Source: Oscheius dolichura
Lineage: Eukaryota; Nematoda; Chromadorea; Rhabditida; Rhabditidae
Direction of reading: 5' to 3'
Assembly (NCBI GenBank): GCA_932521035.1
Contig: OW051494.1
Location: 5,938,001 to 6,002,000, forward strand
DNA length: 64,000 bases
A program made the position numbers and the translations under genes. Each line of letters begins with the position of its first letter. Position 1 is the first letter of the stretch. Shown here piece by piece: positions 11,819 through 24,858 of the stretch. The notes below the pieces were generated by a model. It ran no database searches. It was not told the DNA's origin and was given only the letters and a program-made list of their open reading frames with translations.

Positions 11819-14220
11819 TTATTTGCGCTTATTCTCTCTCTGGATCAACTTCAAAAAATCAGTAGTCCCCGCTTTAACCAATCGAGGATCTCGTACAACA
11901 ACTCTTGAAGTTCCAACGAGGGTTCTCCCACCTAGATCAGCTATTTAAAACAAATAGAAATCTTCCCATTTGGAGATTGATCATAAACAGGCTCTTCTCC
12001 TGTCCACCGGCGTAGTGTCGGCAGTCTTACACGTTGCGATCGGCGGAGCCCCACCGGAGGTGTACCAGGAACTACTAAAAACAATATGGTATCAAAATAA
12101 AGCTGACTTGCCTAGTCTTTTTGGTTTCAGAACCATTTCTTTTATTCCATCATGATTCTCTTCAACGATAGACGACTCAGTATCGGTATCAATGGTGATA
12201 TTGATCTTCCGTTTAGCTCTAAGGGGTTGCGGTGAAGCGATGATATCAGAAAAAACAGAATCATCGACGACTAAAAAGGTAAAGCTATCATATACAACAC
12301 GAAACCTCTTCGTCCAAGACGATGAACAGAAGGAGGTCGAAATCCACTACGTAGCGGTGAACGATTTTGAGGTACCGCTTGTGGAGTAATATCCTCCGCA
12401 GCCTCAAAACTTTGATCGCTTTCTTAAAAATTATATAGTAGCAATAATTACAACTAATTTTAATACTTACGTGCAGAAAATTGTGGTGTAAACATTTCAA
12501 CTGACGACACATTTGCTATGGGAGTATGAACAGATAGAGAACGGTATGGCGATAGGTGTTGAGGTGTAACGACTGGAGTAACAACTGGAGTGGCATGTTG
12601 TGAAGTCGGAGAGCTATCATTTTCACCAGGTACGTCTAAATTATATGTAAAAAACTTATTAAAAGGATTACCAATATGTTCTTCACTAACACTGCTGGAG
12701 TGACCTCCAAAAGACACACCTCGTGGTGCTTGTATGCGATAACCGGAGTGCTCTTCCCGTGGACGTTTGGGCGTGGACAGACTGTTTGAATATTTGTCGG
12801 AAGAAGCATTCAGAGCAACCCTCATACGATAACCTGAACGATGCTCATGCAGACTGTTTGAATGATCGTCCGAAGAAATGTTTGGAGTGCTTTCCAAACG
12901 ATGAGCAGAGAGCCGCCCGTGGGCATAGCTTAGCCGACTATTGGTGGAAATATTTGGAGATATGCCCATATTATTATCCGACGAATGGCCACCCACACTC
13001 GTCGGCTGATCAATGGAAGAAACAGTTAGAGGTTGCGAAATAGTCCTAGGAGCTTGACGACTTCCTGCAATGGCCTACACTCAATAGAAAAACTTCATAC
13101 GTACGGAGCGAGTCGTTATCTAAGCGTGGACGTTTCGGCGTGGACTGATTGAATATTTCGAATGAAGGTACATTATTCGTGGGCGTACTATTCCGTATTG
13201 GTGAAGAGTTAAACATGCTTATAGTGTCTAAATCGTCGGCCGAAGCACTTCTATCCATATCCACTTCATCGAGCTGTGGTGAACTGTCTTGGCTTCCTTA
13301 AAAAAGACAATATACTAGTCTTCAGAATCCGAAGTACAAAACCAATGTATTTTCAATTTTCAGAAAATAAATGATTTCGAGGGAAAATCTCTAACTATGT
13401 GGTTATTAATAAAAAATGGTGCGTTATTGCAAAATGTTATTCCAATTAAGGAAAAAGTTTCCCAATGACTGAAAAATCCTTACTTGTTACATTACTATCA
13501 ACTATTACACTTCGTGGCAAATTCCGGCTAGATGCCGGTGATCTGTCAACGACGAATGTTTTTGAACTACTGTTAGTGGCGTCTAAAAGGGTGAAAAATA
13601 CTTGATGCAATAAGCGTCAATATACCGAAGGTTCTTTGTGTGTCTTGGTGACTTTCTGATAAATCTTGGCATGGTTCTCTTGGTATAGTAAATGTATCCA
13701 TATCATCTTGGCTATTTTCTAAACAAAATTTATATTGAAACTTAAAATATGCACCCGAGTCCTCTGAACAGCTAGCTTCAAATTGTATTTTTGGCTCAAA
13801 CGGTGGAGCGACCATTGTGAACTGATTGAAATTTCCGCCCATGCTCAGACCGATCTGAGATTTAAGATCTAGATTAAAAATGCTGCCAAACCCTTCGTGT
13901 TAACTCCCTCCTGTCCTTGATTAGTTGGAGTCTATCTTTTGACCCATTCATTGAGTGGATTGTATCCTGAGGCAACGTATATTAAGATAACTATACGACA
14001 CTTACTTCTTCCGACGACTCTTCTAAGCTATCTTGGCTACGATCGGATACATCGAGTCCGAGTTGGACCCTGACTTGTGTTTGTGATACTATTTTCTTAA
14101 ATATAAATTTTACAAGTATCTCTCTTATTTGAGTACCCGTCCTACGGGGGCCGGATTTGTCCTTCTTCTGGCGTCTTTTCTTTTTAATACATCTGTTATT
14201 CTATCGGCTACGGAATCCAT
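11819..14220 (-). CDS. CENP-C-like kinetochore protein
   Basis: At least nine exons run from ATG 14220 (MDSVADRITDVLKRKD) down the minus strand. The protein is mostly disordered and Ser/Pro-rich, with two copies of STPKRPR. Near the C-terminus the exon at about 12060-11945 reads VGLRRSQRVRLPTLRRW, which fits the CENP-C signature (R-R-S-x-R-x-R-x2-P then an aromatic W). That motif binds the CENP-A nucleosome. No cupin dimerisation domain follows, unlike yeast Mif2 or vertebrate CENP-C. The frame of the motif exon stops at TAG 11943-11941. Directly after it, 40 open codons ending RENKRK (stop 11821-11819) look like a final exon, but I found no acceptable donor in the right phase, so the true end is uncertain. 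TATTTAG abuts the start ATG. Confidence 0.7.
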
Positions 14221-14864
14221 CTAAATAGAAGTGAAAGAACATGATCAATCACAAAACAAGTAAGCCCAATAGAATAAAGTGTAAATGAAAACAATGCATC
14301 TGTATGATAGCCCTGCTTAGCATAAAGAAATGTTGAAATACGCTTTGCAAGTGCAACCATTTGCAAATTGCTTTCTGTGAGCACATATTTTAGAAACCGT
14401 TTACTGGCAAGCAAATCATTACATTTGCAAAGCGTTTGTTGGACAAAAAGTAGCTCAGCAGTTCGATTGTTGCGCAAATTATTATATAGTCCCGGAGGAC
14501 GAATGTGCGAGGGTGGGAAAAATACCTAAAAATGAAACAAGACCGAAACCAGATATGGCGAATAACTTAACGTTGACTGTCGAAGACAGGAAGAGCAACA
14601 AGAAGAAAAAGAGCATTTGTTCTAAAACTTGAAATCTATAAATTAGCGGGGCTTTTCGCGTCCGTATCGAAGTTCAGATAGGAAGTTCAGAATACTCGGT
14701 TACGTTTTGTTTCACTGTTTAGCTCCATTCTTCTCATTTTCACATTCGTCTGTGGTTCAGATCATACATGTGCGACGCCAATAGTGGTGGCGCCAAAAAT
14801 GGCGACGCCATTATATGGCGTTTCGCACATATATGGTTCAGATAGGCATAATAACTTTCTATAG
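14221..14864. other. divergent promoter region, CENP-C-like / REC8-like
   Basis: A 644-bp head-to-head spacer. It contains a MITE-like insertion (14763-14833) and an 89-codon minus-strand open frame (14477-14208) that I do not count as a gene, because it runs out of frame into the CENP-C start. Confidence 0.5.
14763..14833. mobile_element. 71-bp MITE-like insertion
   Basis: The direct repeat TGGTTCAGAT occurs at 14753-14762 and 14834-14843, like a target-site duplication. The 71 bp between have imperfect terminal inverted repeats (ATGTGCGA at 14768, TCGCACAT ending 14830) and internal inverted GGCG/CGCC steps, so the element can fold almost end to end. It lies 32 bp before the REC8-like start codon. 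Confidence 0.5.
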
Positions 14865-17311
14865 ATGTTCTACTCCTACGAAAGCTTAGTCGCAAGGAAC
14901 GGCAAATTTGCATTAGTGTGGAAGCTTGCTACTAGTACCAATAAGAAAAAACTAATTAGTAGGTCTGCAATATTAGGAGTATCTGTACCAGAAATATGGT
15001 AAGTGGTAAGACGCTTTTTATAGAATTTTTTAAGCGACTCTCTTATTAATATGGTACCATCCGGATTGGGTCTAAAAGATGAACTAAAATCTAAATTCTC
15101 ACTTTACTTGTTGTCGCAACTTATGTATGGGGCAGTGATTGTACTAGAACGACAAACTGCCTATTTGGAAAGTAAGTCGTTTATGGAATATTGGAAAAGG
15201 ATTATAATGGCTCCTTATTATTAATGATGATCGTAAACGTATTACAGTCGATATCCGTGCCGCTTACACCGCAACTCAAAATATCCATTTGAACGCTCCA
15301 GTTGAAGGTGAAAAACATAAAGCTAAGAATGGTATCGATGGAAGAATAGAAGAGCGGTAATCAATTTCTTTCGTTTCAATTACATGTTTCTCTAGAGAAA
15401 AGAAAGGTAGAAAAAGAAGACACGAAGAAGACGATATCGAATATGATATTAGGAATGTTCCATTGGATATGAGTAACTTGGTACATTTATTTTTGCTGAA
15501 CATTCAGAGTACTTTTAGGACATGGTTGGAGTAGCGTTGCGCAACCAGATCACTTTGCAGGATCCGCTTCCACCACCAGCTCTCATTAACCAATATCTTC
15601 CATTAGAAGATGATTTATTGCCACCCACTCACGAGGAGCTTGATGCTTTTCGAAATATGTACTTTCCGGTTTTACTAATAGCTAGTAAATAATCTTTAGA
15701 GATCTATTTTCGGTCGTTGTCGAGCGTCAATCGTCCAGCAGCAGTGAAGAAAAGCTTCATAGGATGGAGATAGAGGAGCCTTCTCCTTTAATAGAAGTCA
15801 TTTTTATATTCTCCTTTTTTTATCGTCTCTTATAGAAACCTTTCCTTTCGCTTGAATTGCCTCCACTAGAGCCTTTTGAAAATTTGCCTCCTTTACCAGA
15901 ATTGGGCCCGTAAGGTCATACTAAAGCTGATCTGTTTTTAGTGAAGGAGATGTTTCTGTGCAGCCCCCATCTGCATTCATAGAGCCAATGGAATTTGAGG
16001 AAATTCCACGCGGAAAAGAAGCGTCGATTCATTTGGGGGACAAACAGGTAAGCTGGTTTTTGGAATTCTATTTTTGCCTACTTAAGACTGTTCCTGATAT
16101 TTTGTCTTTGGATGCTACTGAAGTAGTTCTTGCTACCCCGCTATCTGTCAAGCGTCGTCGTCCTCCGATGAGAATGTGTGATGATGTTACCATGATAAGC
16201 TGGGTACACTGACCGTAATATTTACATGATCTAAGTTCTGTAGGAGCGAGTAAAGGAAAATCAGCGAGATTATTCTTCTACATTACGTTCACTGGAGGAG
16301 ATTTTTGTAAAACCAACTGATGCGCCAGACATCAATACTTTATTCAAACCGTATCCAACTTGGATGCGTCGTCGTCAGTACCTAGTGTATAGATCAAATA
16401 AAAATTCCAGCATTAAACAAAGAATTGCGAGAGCTTTACAAGCCGTGGATTGGCCAAAAAATGACATACGAAGAAGCAGCTGAAATTGATCCAAATTTAC
16501 CTCCTATACGTGGACCTGAAAGCAAATTGTGGAGATATGAGGGTTCTTCAGAAGAACCGGTATGACATTTTATATGCAGAAAATATATCCTAATTATAGA
16601 GCGCACAGCGTGAATTCCCATTATTAGACGAAGATCTAAGGCCAACATCAGGAATCGGTTTTATTGATTCTACTCCTGAAAAAGCTAAAGAATTTGAACC
16701 TTTCATTCAACAAAATGAAAATGAAGCTGTGCTTCCACCGTTAGCAGATCTGGAAGACTATGAACAGCGTAATCAAGCGTCAGATATTGAAGAAGTGAGA
16801 AGATCAACAATAGGCCACGTGACTGCTGACTATGGTACCCTCATTTTTTAATTACAAATGTATAATTGCTCTCCAGAACATCGTCAAAGTTCGCTGTTTC
16901 TACAACCCGATGATCCTACATATGGAATAGCTGCATTTCATCAACCTGGCGATTCTTTTATTGAAACCACTGCTCATATGGAACGTACTAAAACTATTAT
17001 ACTGAGGTATAATTGTATGCTTACATTATTAATATTCTACCTTAGCTCCCTTCGTGAAGCTGGTGGAGCTCACTGTTCTTTCAATGCAATGTTTCCTGTA
17101 GACAGGACAACACGCAAACAAGCTTCATGCGCCTTTACCGGTGTACTTGGTAAGTTGGCGTTACAATCTAACATTCTCATATTGTATAGAATTGGTAAAA
17201 TCAAGAGCTATCGTTGTTCAACAAGACGAGCCTTACGGAGAAATCTGGATTGAAGCAGCTAAGGCTAAGGAGCCTTTCTATAGAAGACCGAGCAGAGTTT
17301 CGGCTGAATAA
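14865..17311 (+). CDS. Rad21/Rec8 kleisin, probably REC8
   Basis: About thirteen exons; the first are 14865-14998, 15035-15171 and 15248-15356. The N-terminus (MFYSYESLVARNG, then KFSLYLLSQLMYGAVIVL and AYLE) is the Rad21/Rec8 domain that contacts SMC3. The middle is acidic and Pro-rich. The C-terminal winged helix shows RTTRKQASCAFTGVLELV, IVVQQDEPYGEIWI and the end RRPSRVSAE. Kleisins close the cohesin ring. The short loop before FSLYL and the weak conservation of the middle favour meiotic REC8 over mitotic RAD21. TATAG abuts the start ATG. The gene is head to head with the CENP-C-like gene. RAD21-like identity cannot be excluded without alignment. Confidence 0.8.
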
Positions 17312-17575
17312 TGATGATTAGATTTAGATCCTTCCTTATTATGTTAACTTCTGTACAATACTCATTATTTTCTTTTTGTTGAGTTCTTTAAAAAATGAAA
17401 CTTACTATTTAATTAAAAAGTAATTTTAAGCAGTTTCTATGGTCTCTATCTGTGTATAGCTAGTGTTTTAGTTTGAAGCCCTCGGTCTTGCGGCATTTAC
17501 TGAAAGTCTCGTAAGAAGCGCGTATCTTTGTGCTAGCTTTTGCTTCAATTATAGATATATCCCGTTTCAGATAAA

Positions 17576-18202
17576 ATGAAGAAATGCAGTGGCAAAGAAT
17601 TTGCCAAAAAAATTCTAAGTGCCGCTAGAAGAGGTGAGGTAATGTTTATTTTTTTTTCCTTCCTTCACATCACCCTAGGTTGAACTGCCATTGGAGGAGC
17701 AATATCTAATTGATGGTAAAAAGTTGGAGAAAAAAAGGGTACCTGCTGTGGATGATAAACTAGCATCTAAAGTAATCACTAAATATATTTTGTTTATTTG
17801 TCATTTAGGGGTTTTCCTTGGTGGAACAAGTACGATCTAAAAAGCCATTAGATCTTATGAAAAGGAATTTAAAGTACATCAAATATACGGACAGCCGCCC
17901 AATTGATGCCAAAAAAGTGAAAAAATTATTAATCTGTACTATTAGCTTTATTATAACAGGCTAACACTATGATGGCTTATCATATGAATAAACTTCCTAA
18001 CAAGGCAATAATCAGAAAGTGTCGTGACCAAGTTACAGGTACTCTTGGAAGTCTCCTATGTTTGCACAAATAATATTCAGGGCTTCGCGAACCCAATAAG
18101 AAGAAACAGAAAAGCAATGGTGTGTTTAGCGCAAAGGATTTTAAGAATATCTCAACACCACAAGTAAAGAAATCACAAGATAGTGACGGTCGATTTATTT
18201 GA
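17576..18202 (+). CDS. AROS / RPS19BP1-like nucleolar protein
   Basis: Five exons (17576-17638, 17679-17771, 17809-17916, 17960-18038, 18081-18202) give 154 aa. The protein is strongly basic. DLMKRNLKYIKYTDS aligns by eye with the RVNLKFLTRTRST stretch of human RPS19BP1, and KQKSNGVFSAKDFKN with its GTVFTEEDFQKF. RPS19BP1 (AROS) acts in 40S ribosome maturation and was named as a SIRT1 regulator. TTTCAG lies 5 nt before the ATG. It follows REC8 on the same strand after 264 bp, so co-transcription is possible. The assignment rests on two short blocks remembered from the family. Confidence 0.6.
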
Positions 18203-18616
18203 AACAATTTCATTGTTTGGATTTTTTATAAAGTATTGGTAACATCAAGCTCTTTGATAGTTCATTGCTTGCTCATGGGCGTGTAAACTCCATCCACACC
18301 CAACACTGTAGGCTACGGTCGTAAATTTCGTTTTGATAAGGTAAACTAGAAAGACAACATTTTCAAAACACGGAGTAATTGCAATTGGACGATTTTCTCA
18401 ATTAGAGATTCCCAATGGAAGCTTTTCCGCTTGGCTGAAAGACAAAAAATGTACGGAGATTTTTAGAAGCACCAATCAGATAACAATCTTTTTGCATAAG
18501 ACACTGTAAAATTGCGAAGAGCAATCATTCAATCGTCCAATGATGACCACGTCCGTCTGCAATCATCATTTTTACAAAAATCACTACATGGAGATAAGCA
18601 GATTCAGTAGCCGGTG
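18203..18616. other. intergenic, 414 bp
   Basis: AT-rich to the left, turning GC-rich near 18600, where the composition of the window changes sharply. No gene seen. Confidence 0.5.
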
Positions 18617-21600
18617 ATGTCGCTATCTCCGCTGCTTCTTGGTCTAGTCTTCGGGGGTCTGTACTGTCTCTTCTCTAGTCACCCGTCCTTCAGGCACCCT
18701 CGCCTTCCACTTCGAAATTGATGGCCACTACACACCCATACAGGTCGCCGACATCCAGTCTGCTCCTACACAGCGTTCCCACTTTCTCCCCGCCGAACAG
18801 AAACTCCGCCAGAGACTTATGGAACTCTTCCGGGGACAACTGGACGAGTTCTATGTCCAATACTTCTCGTGAGTCCCCTTCCATGAGACGATACCTCCCT
18901 TGCCCAGGATCCACGGAGAAGACCTCCACCCGTCGGCCATCTTCACGGCCTACCTCTCCACCTCTCTTCCCCATCCAGAAGTCGTCCGCCTCGTGTCCCA
19001 AGACGACAGTCTAGATTTCTTCCGTGTCCGCCAGCTGGGTAGGTGGTGATAATCCTGTCCTAATCCATGGGAGCCGTGTGATCACTGCTCTATCCTTATC
19101 TTATCACCCAGGAGTTCACCCAGAGTCAAAGGTCAGAACCACGAAAATTCAGCTGCCCTGCCACCGTTGCCAGAGAGTCCCTCGAGCGACGAGGCGGTTG
19201 CCAGCTGTCGGAATGGAGGATTCCTCCTGCCGAACAACTCTTGTGCTTGTCCAGCCTTCTTCACCGGAGCCAGCTGCGAGACGGTCAAGTAAGGGTAGAG
19301 ACAGACAAAGATCAAGGGTATTCAGCTGCTTGAACGGGGGGATAGCGGACAGTGGGAGATGCGCCTGCCCTCCAGGGGTTTACGCCCTCAACTGCGAGCA
19401 GAGTGAGTCCTCTCTTTTTGCGTGGCATCCCCTTCTCAGGAGGATGCCTGCCTCCGGTTGAGGCCAACCTCGACTTCTCCAAATCTTCGTTCATCCTCGT
19501 CGTCAACCAGAAGAGTTCGATGTCGTTTGTCCTGGACCGGCTGGCCAATCTGCTCGGCGTCGCCCTCGCGGACATCTTCGCCGACATCCGCTACGACAGC
19601 TACATCGTAGTCAACTACGTGCACACAAGTCACACACCCTCGTTATCTCTCCAACTTCAGTTCAGAAAACGCCGTACAAATAACAAAAAACGTCTTCAAG
19701 CACTCCTACCAGCTGACGGACTACCTCAACACTCTGGTCTACAGTGTCCAGGGGCTAAAGGAGCAGCCGACCCAGAGGGCCGTCCTCGCGGCCCTGTCCT
19801 TCTATCCTCTCATGCGGGCTTTCTCCGACGTCTACGTCTTCATGGACAGCCTGGACGAGGATGCCCGGCCGGCCAACTATTCCCTCTCGAGTAATTCCAT
19901 CGAAAACCAGTTGATTCTGAAGAGTCTTGCCTGGCGGAATAGGGTAAGCCGACTCCTTTCTGGGGCATCCCTCTCCTAGATAGCCTACTACTTCTCGGAG
20001 TCGGGGACGGACTACTCGAACAGTGGAAACGGCTACGACACGTTCTATCGGGTGGCCAAGGCGACCTTGGGCGACGTCTACACCTATCCCCTAACAGACA
20101 CTGTCTCGGTATTTCCCCCATCCTCCCCTGCCAGTTGACGGTTTAGGCGATCGACACACTCGTCTCCTTCGAGGGGTGTCAGACCATCGCCGCCGTTTAC
20201 GACGTCACCAACGAGTTGAATTTGGATGTTTCCATTCCGGGAGGACAGGAGCCACAGAATATCTTCGTCTACCTCACCGTTGCCACTGGAACCCGTAAGA
20301 TCTTCAGCAGTTAACCGGATAGATCATTTCAGTGCCCAAGATAACCGATGGCTCGAGGAAGCCTATGAATTTGTTGTTGAACGGTACCCGATTTGAGGTA
20401 GTCTACCCCTTAATCCAATAACAAAGCGCTCAGATCTACCAAACGACATCTGCCAACAAGCAGGTGATAGTCCACCCCGGAGGACACAGGGTCAGCGTGA
20501 GGGCATGTATCGGCTCGCCGGAGACGATGATCCTCAGCGCCGGCCACAGCCCGGACACCGACGTGGGCGGCGTCTATATCTCAGCCAGTAAGACCCGGAT
20601 TGGGGATAGCGAACTCTTTAGGCTACCCGAATTACTTGACGGGACTGACTGTGGGCAGCGGGGACAAGATCGCCGAAGTGGAGTGGATCTCCCTCCAGAC
20701 CCAGCAGACGGAGAACTCGTTGACGGCCGGGGAGCCGAGGAGTGCCGAATGTACCCACAACGTCGCCTTCGATGTAATGGGAGCGTGTACCCCGGGCGCC
20801 GTCGGCCAGCTGGTCAAGATCATGCCAAACTCCGGAGAGACCAAAACTCGCCTCGTTCCCGGCTATTGTGTTATCATGGGTGCGTCTTCTTCTCATTTAT
20901 ACATGAGTAACATCTCAGACAAGCCGCCAGCCACAGGTTTCCAATGTTTCAACGGCGGTACTCGGCAAGGAGTTAGAAGTTGTAGATGTGTTCCCGAGTG
21001 GGAAGGTAACCGCCTCGCCAAACCTGATAAATAAAAGCAGGTCCCCTATGCAATGTGCCGGTCTGCCACAACGGAGGAAGGGTCAACAATTTCCCCGGGA
21101 ACGGCTTCGGTCCATGTAGCTGTGCCGCCGGCTTCTCGGGAGATCATTGCACCATCCGTGAGTCGACTGTCTCAATACAAAAAAAGAGGAATTGAAGTGA
21201 ATTGTACGGTCTCCCCGGCCGATATCCTTCCTCCCTCTACGACCACCCTCGCCGTCGTCCTTCAAAGTTCCCTGTCCCAAGCCCTGGTAGGAGAGAACGT
21301 GGACCGCGGAGTAGCCGACCTGCTCAAGGCGATGCAGGGAAACGACGAGTACGACCAGTTTGTCCTGACGACCTTCTCCTACGAACGGACCACGGGCAAG
21401 TTCCCCGTCGCCCTCCTTCCATCCTCTCTATTCAGCCGGTACCCAGAATGTCATCCATACTTCTACTTTTTCGGACTCCACCCTGTTTCAAACGGCCGTC
21501 AACTCCGTCAAATATCTGTATTTTCGGTCGAAGTATCCCCTAAAGAAAAGTTCAGCCCGACTCCGAATAATATCCAAGATCCGATGGGAGCCCTGGTGGC

Positions 21601-24600
21601 GACCTTCAAAAACAACACCTTCTACAACTCGGCCCTTTTTCTGTTCGTCGACGCCCAGCCAAAGGACACCTCTTCCACTCCCGATATCCTGTGAGTAGTC
21701 TCCCGAGCCTCACCCTCCCTTTCAGAATGGCCGCCGTCGAGAGGAATGTCCCCCTCAACATCGTGGTGACGCCGCCCTTCAATCTGATGGCCCAGTGTAT
21801 GCCCAGCGCGGACCAGCTCTTCTACGAGCAACTCGCCATAAAGTCTGGCGGCATCTTCCTCAATCTGTGCCAGCAGACCGTCAGCGAGTACAGCACCGAC
21901 CCCGTCTACTCCGTTCGTCGTCCCCGCCTCCCAAAAACCGTTGTTTAGCTGTTTGTGGCGTACGCCGCCTCCCACCACCGGACAGAGTCCATCAACCAGA
22001 TCTTCACCCCCGACTTTGACGTCCAGCCGAGTCTCTTCTTCCAAAGTGACCAACCCGAGAATGATATCTATGTCATCGTCAACTGTCGTCAGTATCCCCT
22101 TCGTCTCTAGCCCCTAATAGATATATTTCAGCCAAAACGGAAAATGTCGACACGACAATTGAGAACCACGAGCTCGGATACGCGGCGCCTGTCGGGTCCG
22201 TCGTCTTGATGCCCTTCCTCGCCGTCTACAAGGCTCCCACCACGGCGGTCAATAAGAATGGGTACGGGCATCTTAGAGTAAGATGATGAGGGGAGATTTC
22301 AGCTATACAGCGACAGTAAAGAGAGGATTTACATCCGCCGATGGGCCGTGTAACATCCAAGCAGTTATCAAGTCCAAACACGCCGCCTACCTCCGCTTCT
22401 CCCCGAATCCCTCTTTTGATGCGAGACAGCAGACCATGGACTTTGGTAAGGCTACCGAGAACGGGGAGGACGACTCCGTTCAGCTGTCCCCACGTTCCCC
22501 GTCGTCCACATCGTGAATCCCAAATTGAACAGGACCTATGAGCCGACACTGACAGCCACCGACGACAAGGGCGGATTCGGATACGAGTGAGGCTGTCCTC
22601 TCCCAGAAATAACATTTATATCATAGAGGATACGCCTTGGATCGGACGAATTCCTGCGTCTACGAGTACTGGTTTGCCAAGGAGTTTACCTGTACCAAAC
22701 CAGGAGACAGCTTCGTCCTCCGAGTGAGTCCCTCCCCATTGGATCCACCCCCGTCTAGTTTTCTGGAATGACCACCGATGGCAACACGTATCTGCGTTCT
22801 CTCCGGGGATACTGTTACCTGGAGACTGGGATGTGTGCCAACGGAGGATACAAACTATGTGAGTGACCCTCTCTCCCACCCGACGGCGATAACTACAGCG
22901 AATGGACTGTGCAAGTGTCCGCCGAGCTTCGGAGGAGTCTACTGCCAGTCGCCCAAGTGTCAGAACGGCTTTCCACTGAACACAAACGACTTCGAGTGCC
23001 TGTGTGGAGTCAAGTATACGGGACAGTTCTGCGAGACACGTGAGATCCCCTCCTCCACGAGATAAGGCTCCTCTTTAGCTATTTGTAACGATTGGAATTT
23101 CTTGGAGAGCGTGGATCCGAGGAGCAGCCGTCCTCGACAGGTAACCTTTGTACTGAACAAGAACGTGGACAGCCTCCTGGTGAATGTCCAGTTGAGCGGG
23201 ATAATCCAGGGGATTGTGGACGCGACGGAGCTGCAGGATGTGCCCGTCATGTATTCTCTCCTCCTCTACGACCAATACGGTATGTCTCACCCCCTTGAGG
23301 ATTGTTGAAGATACTTTAGGAGTGGAGAGAGTCGTCAGCACCTCCCATGCCGACCAGTTTGTCCAGTACTTCCAAGACGCAGTGAACAATATCCAGAAGG
23401 ACCTGACCACCACCACGAAATCCGTCGACGCATTAGGAGAGGCTTACAAGTTGAACATCCAGGCGCCGGGCATCATTTACCTGTTCATGGGCAGCCCGGC
23501 CTCGGCCCCCTCCCCAGGCTATGTCGACAACTACCTCGAACAGAAGATCAACACCCAGGTCAACGTGTTCTACACCCCGCAGAAGTCCGGCACCTACCCT
23601 CACCTCCCGACAGATCCCCAGACGAGCATTTTGATCCAAGCGGTGAAGCAGTCGGGCGGCAGATACCTGCCCCTGAGCCAGAACAGCGTCTCCCAAATGA
23701 CGCCGATGCTCGTCTCCTCGACTCGGGCAAAGGACCTCGTCTTCGAGTACGGGATATCGGTTGGTAGACCTTCGTTTTCCGGAGACCAGCTATTCAGGCA
23801 TGCAACGTCCTGTGCTCGTACGGCTTCAACCTGGAGTCTCAATTCAGACAAGTGGAGCTGACCATCTCAGGGATAGACGTGGCCGTGGCCGGCTACGTGG
23901 CCGTCAAGGATGGACAGAGTGAGGCTGTCCTCTCCTAGTAACATTCCCCTTCCAGAGAATGTTCTCCCCCTCAATAGTGACACCATCCTGTTCAGAGACA
24001 ACCAGGTGGTCGTCCTTCGATTCAGTCGGTGTCTCCCCCAATACCTCCAATAATCCAGTTTTAGACTCCTCCCAGGCAGTCGGTGGCCAGTGGAACGTCG
24101 TCGTCAAGACTGGCTACGGGGCGTCCACCATCCAGGTCCACGTCGACTCGGACATCCGACTCTTTCCCGGCTTCACCATTGACCCTTTCGACGACTTCGT
24201 CCACCAACTGCCCTTCACTGGACTGGGTTAGTCTCTCTCCCTTACGAATCACTTCTCCTTTTCAGGTTTGAATAGGAGTACCTACATGACATTCCGGGTG
24301 ACCGATCCCTCTGTCGTCCTTAACAAGGTCACCGTCTACCGAGCCTACTTCAACGACGCCGAAAACCAAGGAACCAACGAGGACAGCCTATATTTGACGA
24401 GGCGGGACTCCTCCTCCTGTGCCTACCAATACGTCTCCTCCGAGTGGATCGTCTGTCTCCCTCACTAATTGAGATGCCCCTTTCTATAGGTGAATGTCTT
24501 TGCCCAGCAGAAGTTCGTCATCCTCGGCACGGACTCCAACGACGTCGCCTTCACCCGAACCTTCTTCTACCAGTTCCCCGTTTACAATCGTATCCTTTCT

Positions 24601-24858
24601 CCCCTTCCTCCCCACAGAATATTCAGAGAGAGCGGCCACGTGCCTCCACGGCACCCACGACCAGTACGGACAGTGTATCTGCTCGGATAAAACCAAGTGG
24701 TCCGGGGACTACTGTCAGAACCCCGTCTGCCACAACGGAGGTACTCCTTCATATGGTATTTGCATCTGTCAAAACGGATATTACGGCGACTTCTGCGAGC
24801 TCGGTTCGTTCTCTCTCCCATCCAACCATACATATCATTTTCAGTCGTCGTCCAGTGA
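18617..24858 (+). CDS. large secreted EGF/VWA repeat protein (IRG-7-like)
   Basis: A multi-exon gene of more than 25 short-intron exons. It opens with a signal peptide (MSLSPLLLGLVFG), then a novel N-terminal domain (18700-19040). Three similar modules follow: (1) EGF pair near 19200-19405 (CRNGGFLLP, CLNGGIADSGRC), then a VWA-like domain starting SFILVVNQKSSMSF and a beta-rich segment to about 20880; (2) EGF pair 20930-21160 (CFNGGTRQG, CHNGGRVNN), VWA near 21240-22070, beta-rich to 22800; (3) EGF pair near 22900-23040, VWA 23100-23760, beta-rich to 24590. A last EGF pair (24630-24800: CLHGTHDQYG, CHNGGTPSYG) ends at VVVQ. The same architecture occurs in nematode IRG-7-type pharyngeal/intestinal proteins linked to immunity and lipoprotein handling. 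I did not fix every exon boundary. Confidence 0.75.

Noticed and set aside
11941-11952. An 11-nt intron joining the CENP-C motif exon to the last 40 codons
   Set aside because: Too short for spliceosomal removal; kept only as an unresolved junction.
14208-14477. 89-codon minus-strand open frame before the CENP-C-like gene
   Set aside because: It overlaps the CENP-C start out of frame and ends just inside it; likely part of the 5' region.
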